Of a stretch of 64,000 nucleotides of DNA, positions 1 through 8,089 are shown piece by piece. Position 1 is the first letter of the stretch; the number at the start of each line of letters is the position of its first letter. Origin of the DNA: Streptomyces cupreus (GTDB lineage: Bacteria > Actinomycetota > Actinomycetes > Streptomycetales > Streptomycetaceae); contig NZ_JACMSF010000017.1 of assembly GCF_014257025.1 (NCBI RefSeq), positions 87,898-151,897 on the forward strand, written 5' to 3'. A program made the translations under genes and the position numbers. The notes below the pieces were generated by a model that ran no database searches, was not told the origin of the DNA, and saw only the letters and a list, made by a program, of their open reading frames with translations.

Positions 1-1006
1 GGGGGTCGTAGCGCAGTCCCTCCGGCAGGTACGGCACGGGGAGCCGGTCGGGTCCTGCGGCGCCGGAGGCCGGGTAGCCGCCGCCGAGGCAGGTCACCAC
101 GCCCACGCCGGGCCGCCGGACGACGGGCTGGGCGAACAGCGCGGCCGGACGCCCGCTGAAGGACGTGTAGTTGTCGAACAGCCGCGGTACGTAGAGTCCC
201 GACCCGGCGCCGATCTCGGTGACGCAGTCCTCGGCGGCGGTGTACTGGACACTGCCGGTGCCGCCGCCGTTCACGAATGTCGGCCCCGGTGCCACGGCCC
301 GCAGCGCCCGCACCACCTCGGCGCGACGCTGGGCGAGTTCCCGCCGGGCGGTGGCCTGCATCAGCCGCACGGCACGCGAGCGCAGGGGGCGCCCGGCGAT
401 GGAGTCACCGACGCCGGCGATGTGTCCTTCGTACGCCATGATCCCGACGACCTCGAACCCCGGCCTGCGGGCGACGAGACGAGCCATGTCGGCGACCTGG
501 GCGGGGGAGTGCAGCGGGGAACGGCGGGCGCCGACGCGGACACGGCCGCCGAGCAGCTTCAGCGAGGTGTCCAACTCCAGGCAGACCCGGACCACTTCAC
601 GCCCCCCGTCCCGGGCGTCGTCGATGAGCCGGAGCTGGGCCGGGTCGTCGATCATCACGGTGACGGCGGAGGCGAGCTTGGGGTCGCTGGTCAGCTCGGC
701 GAATCCGGCGCGGTCGGCGGACGGGTAGGCGAGCAGGATGTCGTCGAAGCCGGAGCGGGCCAGCCACAGGGACTCGGCCAGGGTGAAGGACATGATCCCC
801 GCGAATCCGTCGCGGGCGAGGACGCGTTCGAGCAGGGCCCGGCAACGTACGGACTTGCTGGCGACGCGGATGGGCTTGCCGCCCGCGCGGCGGACGAGGT
901 CGTCCGCGTTGGCGTCGAAGGCCTCCAGGTCCACGATCGCGAGTGGGGCGTCGAGATGGGCGGTGGCCCGGTCGTAACGGGCCCGGTCGGCGGCGCGCGC
1001 AGTCAT
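1..1006 (-). CDS. Amino-acid deaminase/aldolase, PLP fold type III (3' end cut by window)
   Basis: The minus strand is open from the ATG at 1006-1004 to the window edge, so about 335 residues are visible and the C-terminus is missing. The N-terminal half looks like the alanine-racemase-type barrel of the D-threonine aldolase / D-serine dehydratase family, which act on D-amino acids with pyridoxal phosphate. The sequence RVASKSVRC places the likely PLP lysine at residue 51, at the end of the first barrel strand, where the family has it. Later segments VVGIMAYEGHIAGVGDS and FVNGGGTGS fit phosphate-binding loops. The substrate cannot be told. About 240 bases separate its start from the divergent gene at 1245. 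Confidence 0.8.
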   Translation of the reverse strand, partial: MTARAADRARYDRATAHLDAPLAIVDLEAFDANADDLVRRAGGKPIRVASKSVRCRALLERVLARDGFAGIMSFTLAESLWLARSGFDDILLAYPSADRAGFAELTSDPKLASAVTVMIDDPAQLRLIDDARDGGREVVRVCLELDTSLKLLGGRVRVGARRSPLHSPAQVADMARLVARRPGFEVVGIMAYEGHIAGVGDSIAGRPLRSRAVRLMQATARRELAQRRAEVVRALRAVAPGPTFVNGGGTGSVQYTAAEDCVTEIGAGSGLYVPRLFDNYTSFSGRPAALFAQPVVRRPGVGVVTCLGGGYPASGAAGPDRLPVPYLPEGLRYDP

Positions 1007-1244
1007 GAACGAAGCCTGCCAGACAGGATTACCGCAGGGTAGGGGGACGTTCCGGGCTAAAGCCCCGGGCTCGTGGACTGGTTCCCGCGGCGCCGGGATC
1101 AACCCGTAGAGTGACGCGCACGCACGTGAGGGCCGGGATGCCGGCCCACCCGTGCGGGTAGATGTTGCCCGGACACCGGGCCCGGGCGAACGGAACGGGG
1201 CCCGCGTACGACAACAGGCCCGGGCAAGAGGAAACGGGGGGCGC

Positions 1245-2831
1245 ATGAACACGGAAGCGCGACGCGCCTCCATCCCTCCACGCCCGCCCCACCCTCCGAA
1301 GCCGGAACAGGACCCGACGCCCGCGTCGGACTCCGCCACCGAGCCGAAGCCCCCCGCGACTCCGCCCCGCTTCCCGAGCCTCCGCACTCCTCCCACCCAG
1401 GCCGAGGCCCCACCCCCGCCCAAGGCCTCCGCCCGCTTCCCGGACACAGCACCGACGACGTCGTCCGAACCGCGGCGCGAGAACACGGCCCCGCCGACGA
1501 CTTCCGACGGCACGCCCCCGCGCGCGGGATCTGCTGGTAGTGCGGTCCAGCGCCCGGCCTCGGCCTCGGTTCCGCCGCGCCCGGCTGCCTCCGGCGGCAC
1601 GCCCCCGCGCCCGACGTCGAGCCCGGGCGCTGCCGCCAGTGGTGCGGTGCAGCGTCCGAGCTCGTCGCCCACGGTTCCACCCCGCCCGTCTGCCTCCACG
1701 GGCGCCCCGCCGCGCCCGGCGACGACGCCGTCCGCCGCTCCTTCACGCCCGGCGACACCCCCGCCCGCCACCCCGCCGCGCCCGGCCACGTCCGGCGTGA
1801 CACCCCCGCGCCGCAGCACCCCCGCCACCCCTGCCGCGCCCCCGGCCCGCCCGCCCCTCCCGCCGCTTGATCGTCCCGGCGCCCCCGCCGAGACCTCCTC
1901 GGAGACCACCCGGCGGCTGCGGCCCATCCCCGCCGAGCCCGCCCCCGAGCCCGCGCCCCGTGAGGTCCCCGCGGCCCCCGATCCCGCGCTCTCCTGGAGC
2001 GCCCCCATGGCCCCCGCTTCCGGGCGGCCCGTTGTGTCGTTCGGGGAGCCCGAGGGGTACGACGGGGACGCTCGGGGGAGGGCGCTTCTGGGGCGGGGTG
2101 GGTCGCGGGTCGTCGCCGTTGCCGCTTGTCTCGTGCTGGGGCTCGGGCTCGTCGGGGGTGCCGTCACCGGGAGTTGGCTCGTCGGGGACTCCGAGGCCGC
2201 CGGGGCCCGGGACGACTTCGTCGCGGCCCGGAGCCTTTGGCACAGCATCCCCGTCGATCAGCTCTTCCCGCTCAGCGTGAAGGGGCAGGGTGCCGGTCCT
2301 GGCGGCGCCGACCGGACCTGGACGCGGATCGCCGTCGCCCCGGACAGCGGCTGCAAGAACGCCTTCGACCCCCTCCTGCGCAAGGCCCTCGCCCCCGTCG
2401 GCTGCCAACGGCTCCTGCGCGCCACCTACACCGACGCCACCCAGACCTACGTCACCACCGTCGGCCTGCTCTTCACCAAGGCCGACGCCACCGCCATGGT
2501 CTCCCTCGCCAAGCGGTTCACCGACGAGGGACTGGACCGCCGTACCGACCTCATGCCCCGCCCGTACGGCCCCGGCTTCGAGAGCGACCAGCGCGCCTCC
2601 TGGACCGTGTCCGTGCTCACCGACGCCCCGGTCGTCGTCTACGCCGTCTCCGGCTGGGCCGACGGCCGGGGCGTCGACGAGCCGCAGCCCGCCGAGGACG
2701 CCATGGAGTCCGGCGCCACCACAGCCATCGCCCAGGCCGGCCTCGGCCACGAGGCGAAGGGCCTCGCCGACCGCGTCGAACGCTCCCTGCGCAAGCACGT
2801 CGGCCCGTACGCCACGGAGCAGGCGTCATGA
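1245..2831 (+). CDS. Proline-rich membrane protein translationally coupled to a mycosin
   Basis: I chose the ATG at 1245, which has a G-rich Shine-Dalgarno just upstream (GGGGGGCGC), over an in-frame GTG at 1152. The 528-residue protein starts with about 280 residues dominated by Pro, Ala, Ser and Thr, with recurring PPRPA- and AVQRP-type units, so this part is probably disordered. One transmembrane helix follows near residues 289-313, then an external domain of about 200 residues with two Cys (in SGCKNAF and VGCQRLL) that may form a disulfide. Its stop overlaps the start of the mycosin gene (ATGA), so the two are probably made together. I do not recognise the external domain. A role in anchoring or presenting the protease is inference. 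Confidence 0.75.
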   Translation: MNTEARRASIPPRPPHPPKPEQDPTPASDSATEPKPPATPPRFPSLRTPPTQAEAPPPPKASARFPDTAPTTSSEPRRENTAPPTTSDGTPPRAGSAGSAVQRPASASVPPRPAASGGTPPRPTSSPGAAASGAVQRPSSSPTVPPRPSASTGAPPRPATTPSAAPSRPATPPPATPPRPATSGVTPPRRSTPATPAAPPARPPLPPLDRPGAPAETSSETTRRLRPIPAEPAPEPAPREVPAAPDPALSWSAPMAPASGRPVVSFGEPEGYDGDARGRALLGRGGSRVVAVAACLVLGLGLVGGAVTGSWLVGDSEAAGARDDFVAARSLWHSIPVDQLFPLSVKGQGAGPGGADRTWTRIAVAPDSGCKNAFDPLLRKALAPVGCQRLLRATYTDATQTYVTTVGLLFTKADATAMVSLAKRFTDEGLDRRTDLMPRPYGPGFESDQRASWTVSVLTDAPVVVYAVSGWADGRGVDEPQPAEDAMESGATTAIAQAGLGHEAKGLADRVERSLRKHVGPYATEQAS

Positions 2832-4006
2832 CCGTCGCCCGCGTCCGCCGCACGGCCCTGCTCAGCGTCCTGCTCGCCGCCTCACTCGCCCTCGTCCCGT
2901 CCACCGCCGCGCACGCCGACGGCATCCGCGGCCAGCAGTGGGCCCTGGAGGCCATGCACACCCAGGAGGCCTGGCAGACCACCAAGGGCAAGGGCATCAC
3001 GGTCGCCGTCCTCGACACCGGCGTCGACGACCAGCACCCCGACCTCGCCGGGAACGTCCTGACCGGCAAGGACATGGTCGGCTTCGGAGCGGAGCGGGGC
3101 GACCGCGCCTGGGCCCGCCACGGCACCGCCATGGCCGGCATCATCGCGGGCCACGGACACGGCTACGGCAATGGCGACGGCGTGATGGGCATCGCCCCGG
3201 AGGCCAAGATCCTCCCCGTCCGGGTGATCCTGGAGGACGGCGACTCCGCCCGTGCCAAGGCACGCACCACCCGCGGCAACGCCCTCGCCGAAGGCATCCG
3301 CTGGGCCGCCGACCACGGCGCCGACGTCATCAACCTCTCCTTGGGCGACGACTCCAAGTCCGCCCACCCCGAACCCGCCGAGGACGAGGCCGTCCAGTAC
3401 GCCCTGCGCAAGGGCGCCGTCGTCGTCGCCTCGGCCGGCAACGGCGGCGAGAAGGGCGACCACATCTCCTACCCGGCCGCCTACCCGGGCGTCATCGCCG
3501 CCACCGCCGTCGACAAGTTCGGCACCCGCGCCTCCTTCTCCACCCGCCGCTGGTACGCCACGGTCAGCGCCCCCGGCGTCGACGTCGTGATCGCCGACCC
3601 CGACCGCAAGTACTACGAGGGCTGGGGCACGAGCGCCGCCGCGGCCTTCGTCTCCGGTGCGGTGGCCCTGGTCAAGGCGGCCTACCCGGGCCTGACCCCG
3701 GCCCAGATCAAGAAGCTCCTGGAGGACACGGCCCGCAACGCCCCCGCCGACGGCCGCGACGACTCCCGGGGCTACGGCTTCGTGGACCCCGCCGCCGCCA
3801 TCGAGAAGGCAGCGAGCCTCAAGCCGGAGGGCCTGCGGGCCAAGGGCTACGGCAACGAGTACTTCGGCCCGGGCCCCGACACCACGAAGACCGAAGGCGA
3901 CGCGACGGGCTGGGCGGCCCCGCTGGCGGGCAGCGCAGGAGGCGTCCTGCTGGTGGCGGCGGTGGTTCTGTGGCGAGGCCGTCGTGAACGCCAGGACGAG
4001 ATCTAG
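2828..4006 (+). CDS. mycP: Type VII secretion-associated serine protease (mycosin)
   Basis: This is a 392-residue subtilisin-family (S8) protease with the mycosin layout: signal peptide (residues 1-30), catalytic domain, and a C-terminal transmembrane helix with a short basic tail (RGRRERQDEI). The catalytic triad is visible: Asp63 in VLDTGVDD, His98 in RHGTAMAG and Ser269 in GWGTSAAAAF. The residue after GTSAAA is Ala where most mycosins have Pro. Mycosins sit outside the membrane and cleave or stabilise ESX/type VII secretion components, but no esx or ecc gene lies in this window, so it is an orphan here. The ATG overlaps the stop of the upstream membrane protein. Its 3' end overlaps the convergent gene by 4 bases. 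Confidence 0.88.
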   Translation: MTVARVRRTALLSVLLAASLALVPSTAAHADGIRGQQWALEAMHTQEAWQTTKGKGITVAVLDTGVDDQHPDLAGNVLTGKDMVGFGAERGDRAWARHGTAMAGIIAGHGHGYGNGDGVMGIAPEAKILPVRVILEDGDSARAKARTTRGNALAEGIRWAADHGADVINLSLGDDSKSAHPEPAEDEAVQYALRKGAVVVASAGNGGEKGDHISYPAAYPGVIAATAVDKFGTRASFSTRRWYATVSAPGVDVVIADPDRKYYEGWGTSAAAAFVSGAVALVKAAYPGLTPAQIKKLLEDTARNAPADGRDDSRGYGFVDPAAAIEKAASLKPEGLRAKGYGNEYFGPGPDTTKTEGDATGWAAPLAGSAGGVLLVAAVVLWRGRRERQDEI

Positions 4007-4938
4007 GCCGTCGCGAACACCGACACCGCGACCTTGGCCGCCGCCTCGACCAGCGACACCCCCTCAGCCTTCGTCGCGTTGCCGTTCGACAGCGCGGCCA
4101 CCAGGTAGTCGCGCCCGTCCACCGTCACCCGCCCGATGCTGTTGATGTCCCACAACCCGGTCGTGCTCCGCGGCAGCCACCCGTTCTTGAGAGCCCACTT
4201 CGAGCCGTCCGCCGCGGCCGAGACACCCCACCGCTGATCCACGGCTATCCGCGCCATCAGCCCTTGGAGATACGTCCGCGAAGCCTTACTCAGCGCCGAA
4301 TCGTCCCCGAACACCTGCTGAAGCAGGGTGAGTTGATCCTCCGCCGTGGTCTGCGTCAGCCCCCACAGCATCCCGTCGCCGCCCTCGGTGGATCTCAGCC
4401 CGAACCGCTCGTTCGCGGCGGCCAGCCCCTCCGCCCTGCCGATCGTCTCCCACAGCGCCGAGGTGGAGGCGTTGTCGCTGTTCTCGATCATCGCGGTGGC
4501 GTACGCCTTCTCCGTCGACGTCAGCGCCCGCCCCTCGTCCTGCGCCCGAAGCAGCAGCGTCGCCAGGATGTCGACCTTCACGATGCTCGCCGTATCGAAG
4601 GAGCCGTCCCCGTACGTGGCGCTCTCACCGGAGTCCACGTCCAGCACCGCCACCGACACCTCCGCGCCCTTCGCGACGGTGACGGACTCCATGGCGTCCG
4701 CCAGCAGCCCGTCCGGATCCACCGTCGGCTGCGCCACCGGTTCCACGGATGCCTCCCCGCTCGCCGCGACCACTGAGGGCGTCGCCGACGACGATACGGC
4801 GCTCCGCGCGCCCGAAGGAGAGTGCGCGTGAGCCTTCACGTACACCGTCCCGGCGGCCGTACCGCCCACCACGGCCACGGAGGCGAGGGCGACATACAGC
4901 AGGGGAACACGGCGTCGGCGCGCTCTGGAGGACTCCAT
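4003..4938 (-). CDS. Secreted class A beta-lactamase-like serine hydrolase
   Basis: This 311-residue protein begins with a basic N-terminus and a hydrophobic segment (LLYVALASVAVVGGTAAG), a signal anchor or signal peptide, followed by a Ser/Ala-rich linker. The penicillin-recognising fold shows its three motifs: SxxK as Ser118-Ile-Val-Lys121 (TASIVKVD), SDN in MIENSDNAS, and a KTG-like KNG in ALKNGWLP. The Glu motif of true class A enzymes is not obvious, and the length after the signal is typical of the beta-lactamase2 family, many of which are not resistance enzymes. It could be a weak lactamase or a cell-wall hydrolase. It converges on mycP with a 4-base overlap. Confidence 0.8.
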   Translation of the reverse strand: MESSRARRRRVPLLYVALASVAVVGGTAAGTVYVKAHAHSPSGARSAVSSSATPSVVAASGEASVEPVAQPTVDPDGLLADAMESVTVAKGAEVSVAVLDVDSGESATYGDGSFDTASIVKVDILATLLLRAQDEGRALTSTEKAYATAMIENSDNASTSALWETIGRAEGLAAANERFGLRSTEGGDGMLWGLTQTTAEDQLTLLQQVFGDDSALSKASRTYLQGLMARIAVDQRWGVSAAADGSKWALKNGWLPRSTTGLWDINSIGRVTVDGRDYLVAALSNGNATKAEGVSLVEAAAKVAVSVFATA

Positions 4939-5088
4939 GCCCGCGATGGTCGGGCCGGTGACTGTGGCTGCCGTTAGACGGACGTTAGATCTGTGTCAGG
5001 GAAATCTGAGATTTCCGTGAGCCGCGTCACGGGCGCGTTTCCGGCCCCGCACAAGCGCAGCAGCATCCCCCCTATAGGGTCGGTGACC

Positions 5089-5817
5089 GTGGCGAACAAG
5101 AACATTCCCGACTCCCCCTTCCCCGACGACGACGGCTCCGCCGACCCCCGGCTGAGCGCGGCGCTCGTGGCCTGGGCCGAGGACCGCACCGCCGTGGCAC
5201 CGGTGCTCCAGGCGCTCAAGGGCGCCCGGCTGCTCGTCCCGGTCGTGGCCGTACTCGGCGAGGTCGAGGAGGACGAGAACGGGCTGCGCCGCGAGAAGAC
5301 CAGCGACATGGCCGTACCGACCCTGCGGGCCGGCGACCGCAAGGCCCTGCCCGCCTTCACGTCCACCGACTCCCTCGCCCGCTGGGAGGCGACGGCCCGC
5401 CCCGTCGCCGTACACCTGCACCAGGCCCTGGAGGCCGCCGCGCACGAGAAGGCGGACACGGTCGTGCTGGACCTGGCGGGACCGGTGCCGTTCGAGCTGA
5501 TGGGACCGGCGCTGCTTGCGCTCGCCGAGGGCCGTACGACGGCCGATCCGCTCGACGATCCGGCGGTGGTGGAGGCGGTACGGGCGGCGGTGGCCGCCGA
5601 GCCGGCCGTGGTCCGCGCCCACCTCGGACCCGGGCAGGCCGACGGCACCCTGGCCCTCGTACTGGATCCGGCCGTCGCCCCGGCCGAAGCCGCCCGCGCG
5701 GTCGCGGAGCGCATCGCCGCCGACGAAACACTGAGGGCCCGCCTGGTGCGCGGCCTCGACCTGGCACTGCTGCCGGCCGAGGCGACGCCGCCGGGCGAGC
5801 CCCTGTACGTCAGGTGA
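5089..5817 (+). CDS. SseB family protein
   Basis: The gene encodes about 242 residues with the SseB N-terminal pattern: alternating acidic and hydrophobic stretches, LLVPVVAVLGEVEEDENG, then TSDMAVPTL and LPAFTSTDSLARW. The GTG at 5089 has AGGG 9 bases upstream; another in-frame GTG at 5083 is too close to it. SseB-domain proteins are common in actinobacteria and their role is not well defined; the name comes from an E. coli protein and does not imply rhodanese activity. It converges with the DUF1844 gene, leaving only 4 bases between stops. No signal peptide or membrane segment is seen. Confidence 0.75.
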   Translation: MANKNIPDSPFPDDDGSADPRLSAALVAWAEDRTAVAPVLQALKGARLLVPVVAVLGEVEEDENGLRREKTSDMAVPTLRAGDRKALPAFTSTDSLARWEATARPVAVHLHQALEAAAHEKADTVVLDLAGPVPFELMGPALLALAEGRTTADPLDDPAVVEAVRAAVAAEPAVVRAHLGPGQADGTLALVLDPAVAPAEAARAVAERIAADETLRARLVRGLDLALLPAEATPPGEPLYVR

Positions 5818-5821
5818 CGGG

Positions 5822-6190
5822 CTAGCCGTAGACCGGGCCCGTGTACTTCTCGCCCGGGCCCTGGCCCGGCTCGTCCGGGACGAGCGAGGCCTCGCGGAAC
5901 GCCAGCTGGAGCGACTTCAGGCCGTCCTTGAGCGGGGCCGCGTGGAAGGAGCTGATCTCGGTGGTGCTGGCGTCGAGCAGCCCGGCAAGGGCGCTGACCA
6001 GCTTGCGGGCCTCGTCCAGGTCCTTGTACTTGTCGCCCTCCTCGGTCAGACCGAGCTTTACGGCGGCGGCGCTCATCAGGTTCACGGCGACCGTCACGAT
6101 CACCTCGACGGCGGGGACCTCGGCGATGTCGCGGGTCATCTCGTCGAAGTCGGGCGTCTCGGGGCTGTCCGAGGGGGAGGTGTCACTCAT
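5822..6190 (-). CDS. DUF1844 domain protein
   Basis: This small acidic cytoplasmic protein has about 122 residues and matches the DUF1844 pattern: an amphipathic helical core (VEVIVTVAVNLMSAAAVKLGL), then KDLDEARKLVSALAGLLD. Function is unknown; in streptomycetes it lies next to infC, as here. I use the ATG at 6190; an in-frame GTG at 6199 is possible but has no better ribosome site. The gene is divergent from infC and shares the roughly 390-base upstream region that contains the infC leader. Confidence 0.75.
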   Translation of the reverse strand: MSDTSPSDSPETPDFDEMTRDIAEVPAVEVIVTVAVNLMSAAAVKLGLTEEGDKYKDLDEARKLVSALAGLLDASTTEISSFHAAPLKDGLKSLQLAFREASLVPDEPGQGPGEKYTGPVYG

Positions 6191-6580
6191 GACGCCCACG
6201 ATAGGTGCACGGGCAGGCCCGGCCCGACACTGCCTCGGTTAGCCCTGACCGAGCAGAGCTGCTAACCTTGGGTGACGACCGGCCGAACGCGCCCAAGAAA
6301 GATCAGCGTGTCCGGCCCACAAGTGGAGGCTCCGAACTCCCACCTGACCGTCCTCCGGGACGGCGGGTCACCGGTCAGGCGGCCACCACCGTTCCGTACG
6401 GACGGTGGAGTCGCCCGAGATTGCGCCCCGCGGTCGACGCGGCGGTGTTCCGGCAGTGATGGAGCCCCGCATGTGTCCCGTCCGGGGCATTTTTCATGCG
6501 CCGTGATGGTTGGTCCCTATGTCAAACAGACATACGCGGCTGTCCGCCAGACCGCCGTGTGGTGCTACCGAGGAGGATCC
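6191..6580 (+). promoter_or_regulatory. infC leader region with terminator-like attenuator hairpin
   Basis: This 390-base stretch between the DUF1844 gene and infC has no convincing gene. At 6464-6488 a GC stem (GCCCCG / CGGGGC, 13-base loop) is followed by five T at 6490-6494, the shape of an intrinsic terminator about 90 bases before infC. The hexamer GCCCCG also occurs at 6425-6430, so two upstream arms could compete for the same CGGGGC. The rest is G+C-rich with further small inverted repeats such as CCGTACGG. Leader-mediated control of infC operons is known in other bacteria. Control here is inference. Confidence 0.5.
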
Positions 6581-7228
6581 ATCAGCGCCGAGCCCCGCAT
6601 CAACGACCGGATTCGCGTTCCCGAGGTGCGACTTGTCGGTCCCAGTGGCGAGCAGGTGGGCATTGTCCCGCTGGCCAAGGCACTGGAGCTTGCGCAGGAG
6701 TACGACCTGGACCTGGTCGAGGTCGCGGCGAACGCCCGTCCGCCCGTGTGCAAGCTCATGGACTACGGGAAGTTCAAGTACGAGTCGGCCATGAAGGCCC
6801 GTGAGGCGCGCAAGAACCAGGCGCACACGGTCATCAAGGAGATGAAGCTCCGGCCGAAGATCGACCCGCACGACTATGACACCAAGAAGGGTCACGTCGT
6901 CCGGTTCCTCAAGCAGGGCGACAAGGTCAAGATCACGATCATGTTCCGTGGTCGCGAGCAGTCCCGGCCGGAACTCGGCTACCGACTGCTGCAGCGTCTC
7001 GCGGAGGATGTCCAGGACCTCGGTTTCGTGGAGTCGAACCCGAAGCAGGACGGCCGGAACATGATCATGGTTCTCGGTCCGCACAAGAAGAAGACCGAGG
7101 CGATGGCCGAGGCCCGCCAGGCGCAGGAAGCCCGCAAGGCAGAAGCGAAGGCCAACCCCGGCAAGTCGCAGAACGCCGCGGACTCCGAGAGCGCCGAGGC
7201 CCCTGCTGAGGCTTCCGCCGAGGCGTGA
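6581..7228 (+). CDS. infC: Translation initiation factor IF-3 (apparent ATC start)
   Basis: IF-3 binds the 30S subunit, keeps subunits apart and checks the start codon. The protein is about 215 residues: the IF3 N-domain begins at SAEPRINDRIRVPEVRLVG, the linker contains KLMDYGKFKYE, and the C-domain runs through MKLRPKIDPHDYDTKKGH to about residue 170, followed by an Ala/Glu-rich tail of about 40 residues. There is no ATG, GTG or TTG at the conserved beginning. A perfect AGGAGG at 6571-6576 points to ATC at 6581. An in-frame GTG at 6557 lacks a ribosome site and would add residues outside the family. Non-AUG starts on infC (AUU in E. coli) are known to allow IF-3 autoregulation. rpmI and rplT follow. 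Confidence 0.95.
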   Translation: MSAEPRINDRIRVPEVRLVGPSGEQVGIVPLAKALELAQEYDLDLVEVAANARPPVCKLMDYGKFKYESAMKAREARKNQAHTVIKEMKLRPKIDPHDYDTKKGHVVRFLKQGDKVKITIMFRGREQSRPELGYRLLQRLAEDVQDLGFVESNPKQDGRNMIMVLGPHKKKTEAMAEARQAQEARKAEAKANPGKSQNAADSESAEAPAEASAEA

Positions 7229-7282
7229 TCCCGGGGGACGAGAGTCCCCGAGGATGTAACCCATACAGAACGACGCTCCACC

Positions 7283-7306
7283 GTGCCCGGTTTCACGACC
7301 GGGCAC
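7283..7306 (+). other. infC-rpmI intercistronic hairpin
   Basis: GTGCCCGG at 7283-7290 pairs perfectly with CCGGGCAC at 7299-7306 around an 8-base loop. It lies before the rpmI ribosome site (GAGGAGAG) with no T-run, so an RNA-processing or translational element is more likely than a terminator. Confidence 0.5.
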
Positions 7307-7338
7307 CGGAGCGCCACCGACGAGGAGAGAACGGCGCT

Positions 7339-7533
7339 ATGCCGAAGAACAAGTCGCACAGCGGTGCCAGCAAGCGCTTCAAGGTCACCGGCTCCGGCAA
7401 GGTGCTCCGCGAGCGCGCCGGCAAGCGCCACCTGCTCGAGCACAAGTCGTCCCGTGTGACGCGTCGCCTCACCGGCAACGCCGAGATGGCCCCGGGCGAC
7501 GCCGCGAAGATCAAGAAGCTTCTCGGCAAGTGA
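7339..7533 (+). CDS. rpmI: 50S ribosomal protein L35
   Basis: The 64-residue basic protein matches L35 over its full length: MPKNKSHSGASKRFKVTGSG at the start and GDAAKIKKLLGK at the end. The ATG at 7339 has GAGGAGAG upstream. It sits between infC and rplT, the conserved order of this ribosomal operon. L35 is part of the large subunit. Confidence 0.97.
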   Translation: MPKNKSHSGASKRFKVTGSGKVLRERAGKRHLLEHKSSRVTRRLTGNAEMAPGDAAKIKKLLGK

Positions 7534-7582
7534 CGTCGGGTGCGTATCGCGCCTGACCTCTGACCGGGACCCATTCGAACCC

Positions 7583-7608
7583 GGGCCGTGTGAGTCCAAC
7601 CACGGCCC
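7583..7608 (+). other. rpmI-rplT intercistronic hairpin
   Basis: GGGCCGTG at 7583-7590 pairs with CACGGCCC at 7601-7608 across a 10-base loop, just ahead of the AAGGAG of rplT. L20 is known to repress its own operon by binding RNA elsewhere; this hairpin could be such a site, but the sequence alone does not show it. Confidence 0.4.
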
Positions 7609-7627
7609 CGCTACAAGGAGTTAAAAA

Positions 7628-8011
7628 GTGGCACGCGTCAAGCGGGCAGTCAACGCCCACAAGAAGCGCCGGGCGATCCTGGAGCAGGCCTCCGGCTACC
7701 GCGGTCAGCGTTCGCGCCTGTACCGCAAGGCCAAGGAGCAGGTCACCCACTCGCTGGTCTACAACTACAACGACCGCAAGAAGCGCAAGGGTGACTTCCG
7801 CCAGCTGTGGATCCAGCGCATCAACGCCGCTGCCCGCGCCAACGGCATCACGTACAACCGCTTCATCCAGGGTCTGAAGGCCGCCAACGTCGAGGTCGAC
7901 CGCAAGATCCTCGCCGAGCTGGCCGTCAACGACCCGAACGCGTTCGCCGCGCTCGTCGAGGTCGCGCAGAAGGCCCTGCCGAGCGACGTCAACGCCCCCA
8001 AGGCGGCCTGA
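7628..8011 (+). CDS. rplT: 50S ribosomal protein L20
   Basis: The 127-residue basic protein matches L20 throughout: ARVKRAVNAHKKRRAILEQA at the N-terminus, then SGYRGQRSRLYRKAKEQ and RKKRKGDFRQLWIQRINAAA, the RNA-binding part needed early in 50S assembly. The GTG start at 7628 follows AAGGAG at 7615-7620. It is the last gene of the infC-rpmI-rplT operon and is followed by a strong hairpin. Confidence 0.97.
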   Translation: MARVKRAVNAHKKRRAILEQASGYRGQRSRLYRKAKEQVTHSLVYNYNDRKKRKGDFRQLWIQRINAAARANGITYNRFIQGLKAANVEVDRKILAELAVNDPNAFAALVEVAQKALPSDVNAPKAA

Positions 8012-8040
8012 CGCCTGGCTCAGAGCCGACGTGACATGAG

Positions 8041-8070
8041 GGACCCGCAGGCTTTCGGGCTTGCGGGTCC
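8041..8070 (+). terminator. Terminator hairpin of the infC operon
   Basis: A 12-base-pair stem (one G-U pair) forms between GGACCCGCAGGC and GCTTGCGGGTCC with a 6-base loop, starting 29 bases after rplT. It lacks a T-run, which is common for high-GC actinobacterial terminators. Confidence 0.75.
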
Positions 8071-8089
8071 CGCTGTGTAGTTTCCGAAA

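Noticed and set aside
4003..4938. True class A beta-lactamase resistance gene
   Set aside because: The Glu166-type motif is not clear and KTG is KNG, so only a beta-lactamase-like fold is claimed.
7534..7627. Possible tRNA on the minus strand, because of GGGTTCGAAT
   Set aside because: No acceptor stem, D arm or anticodon arm can be drawn around it.
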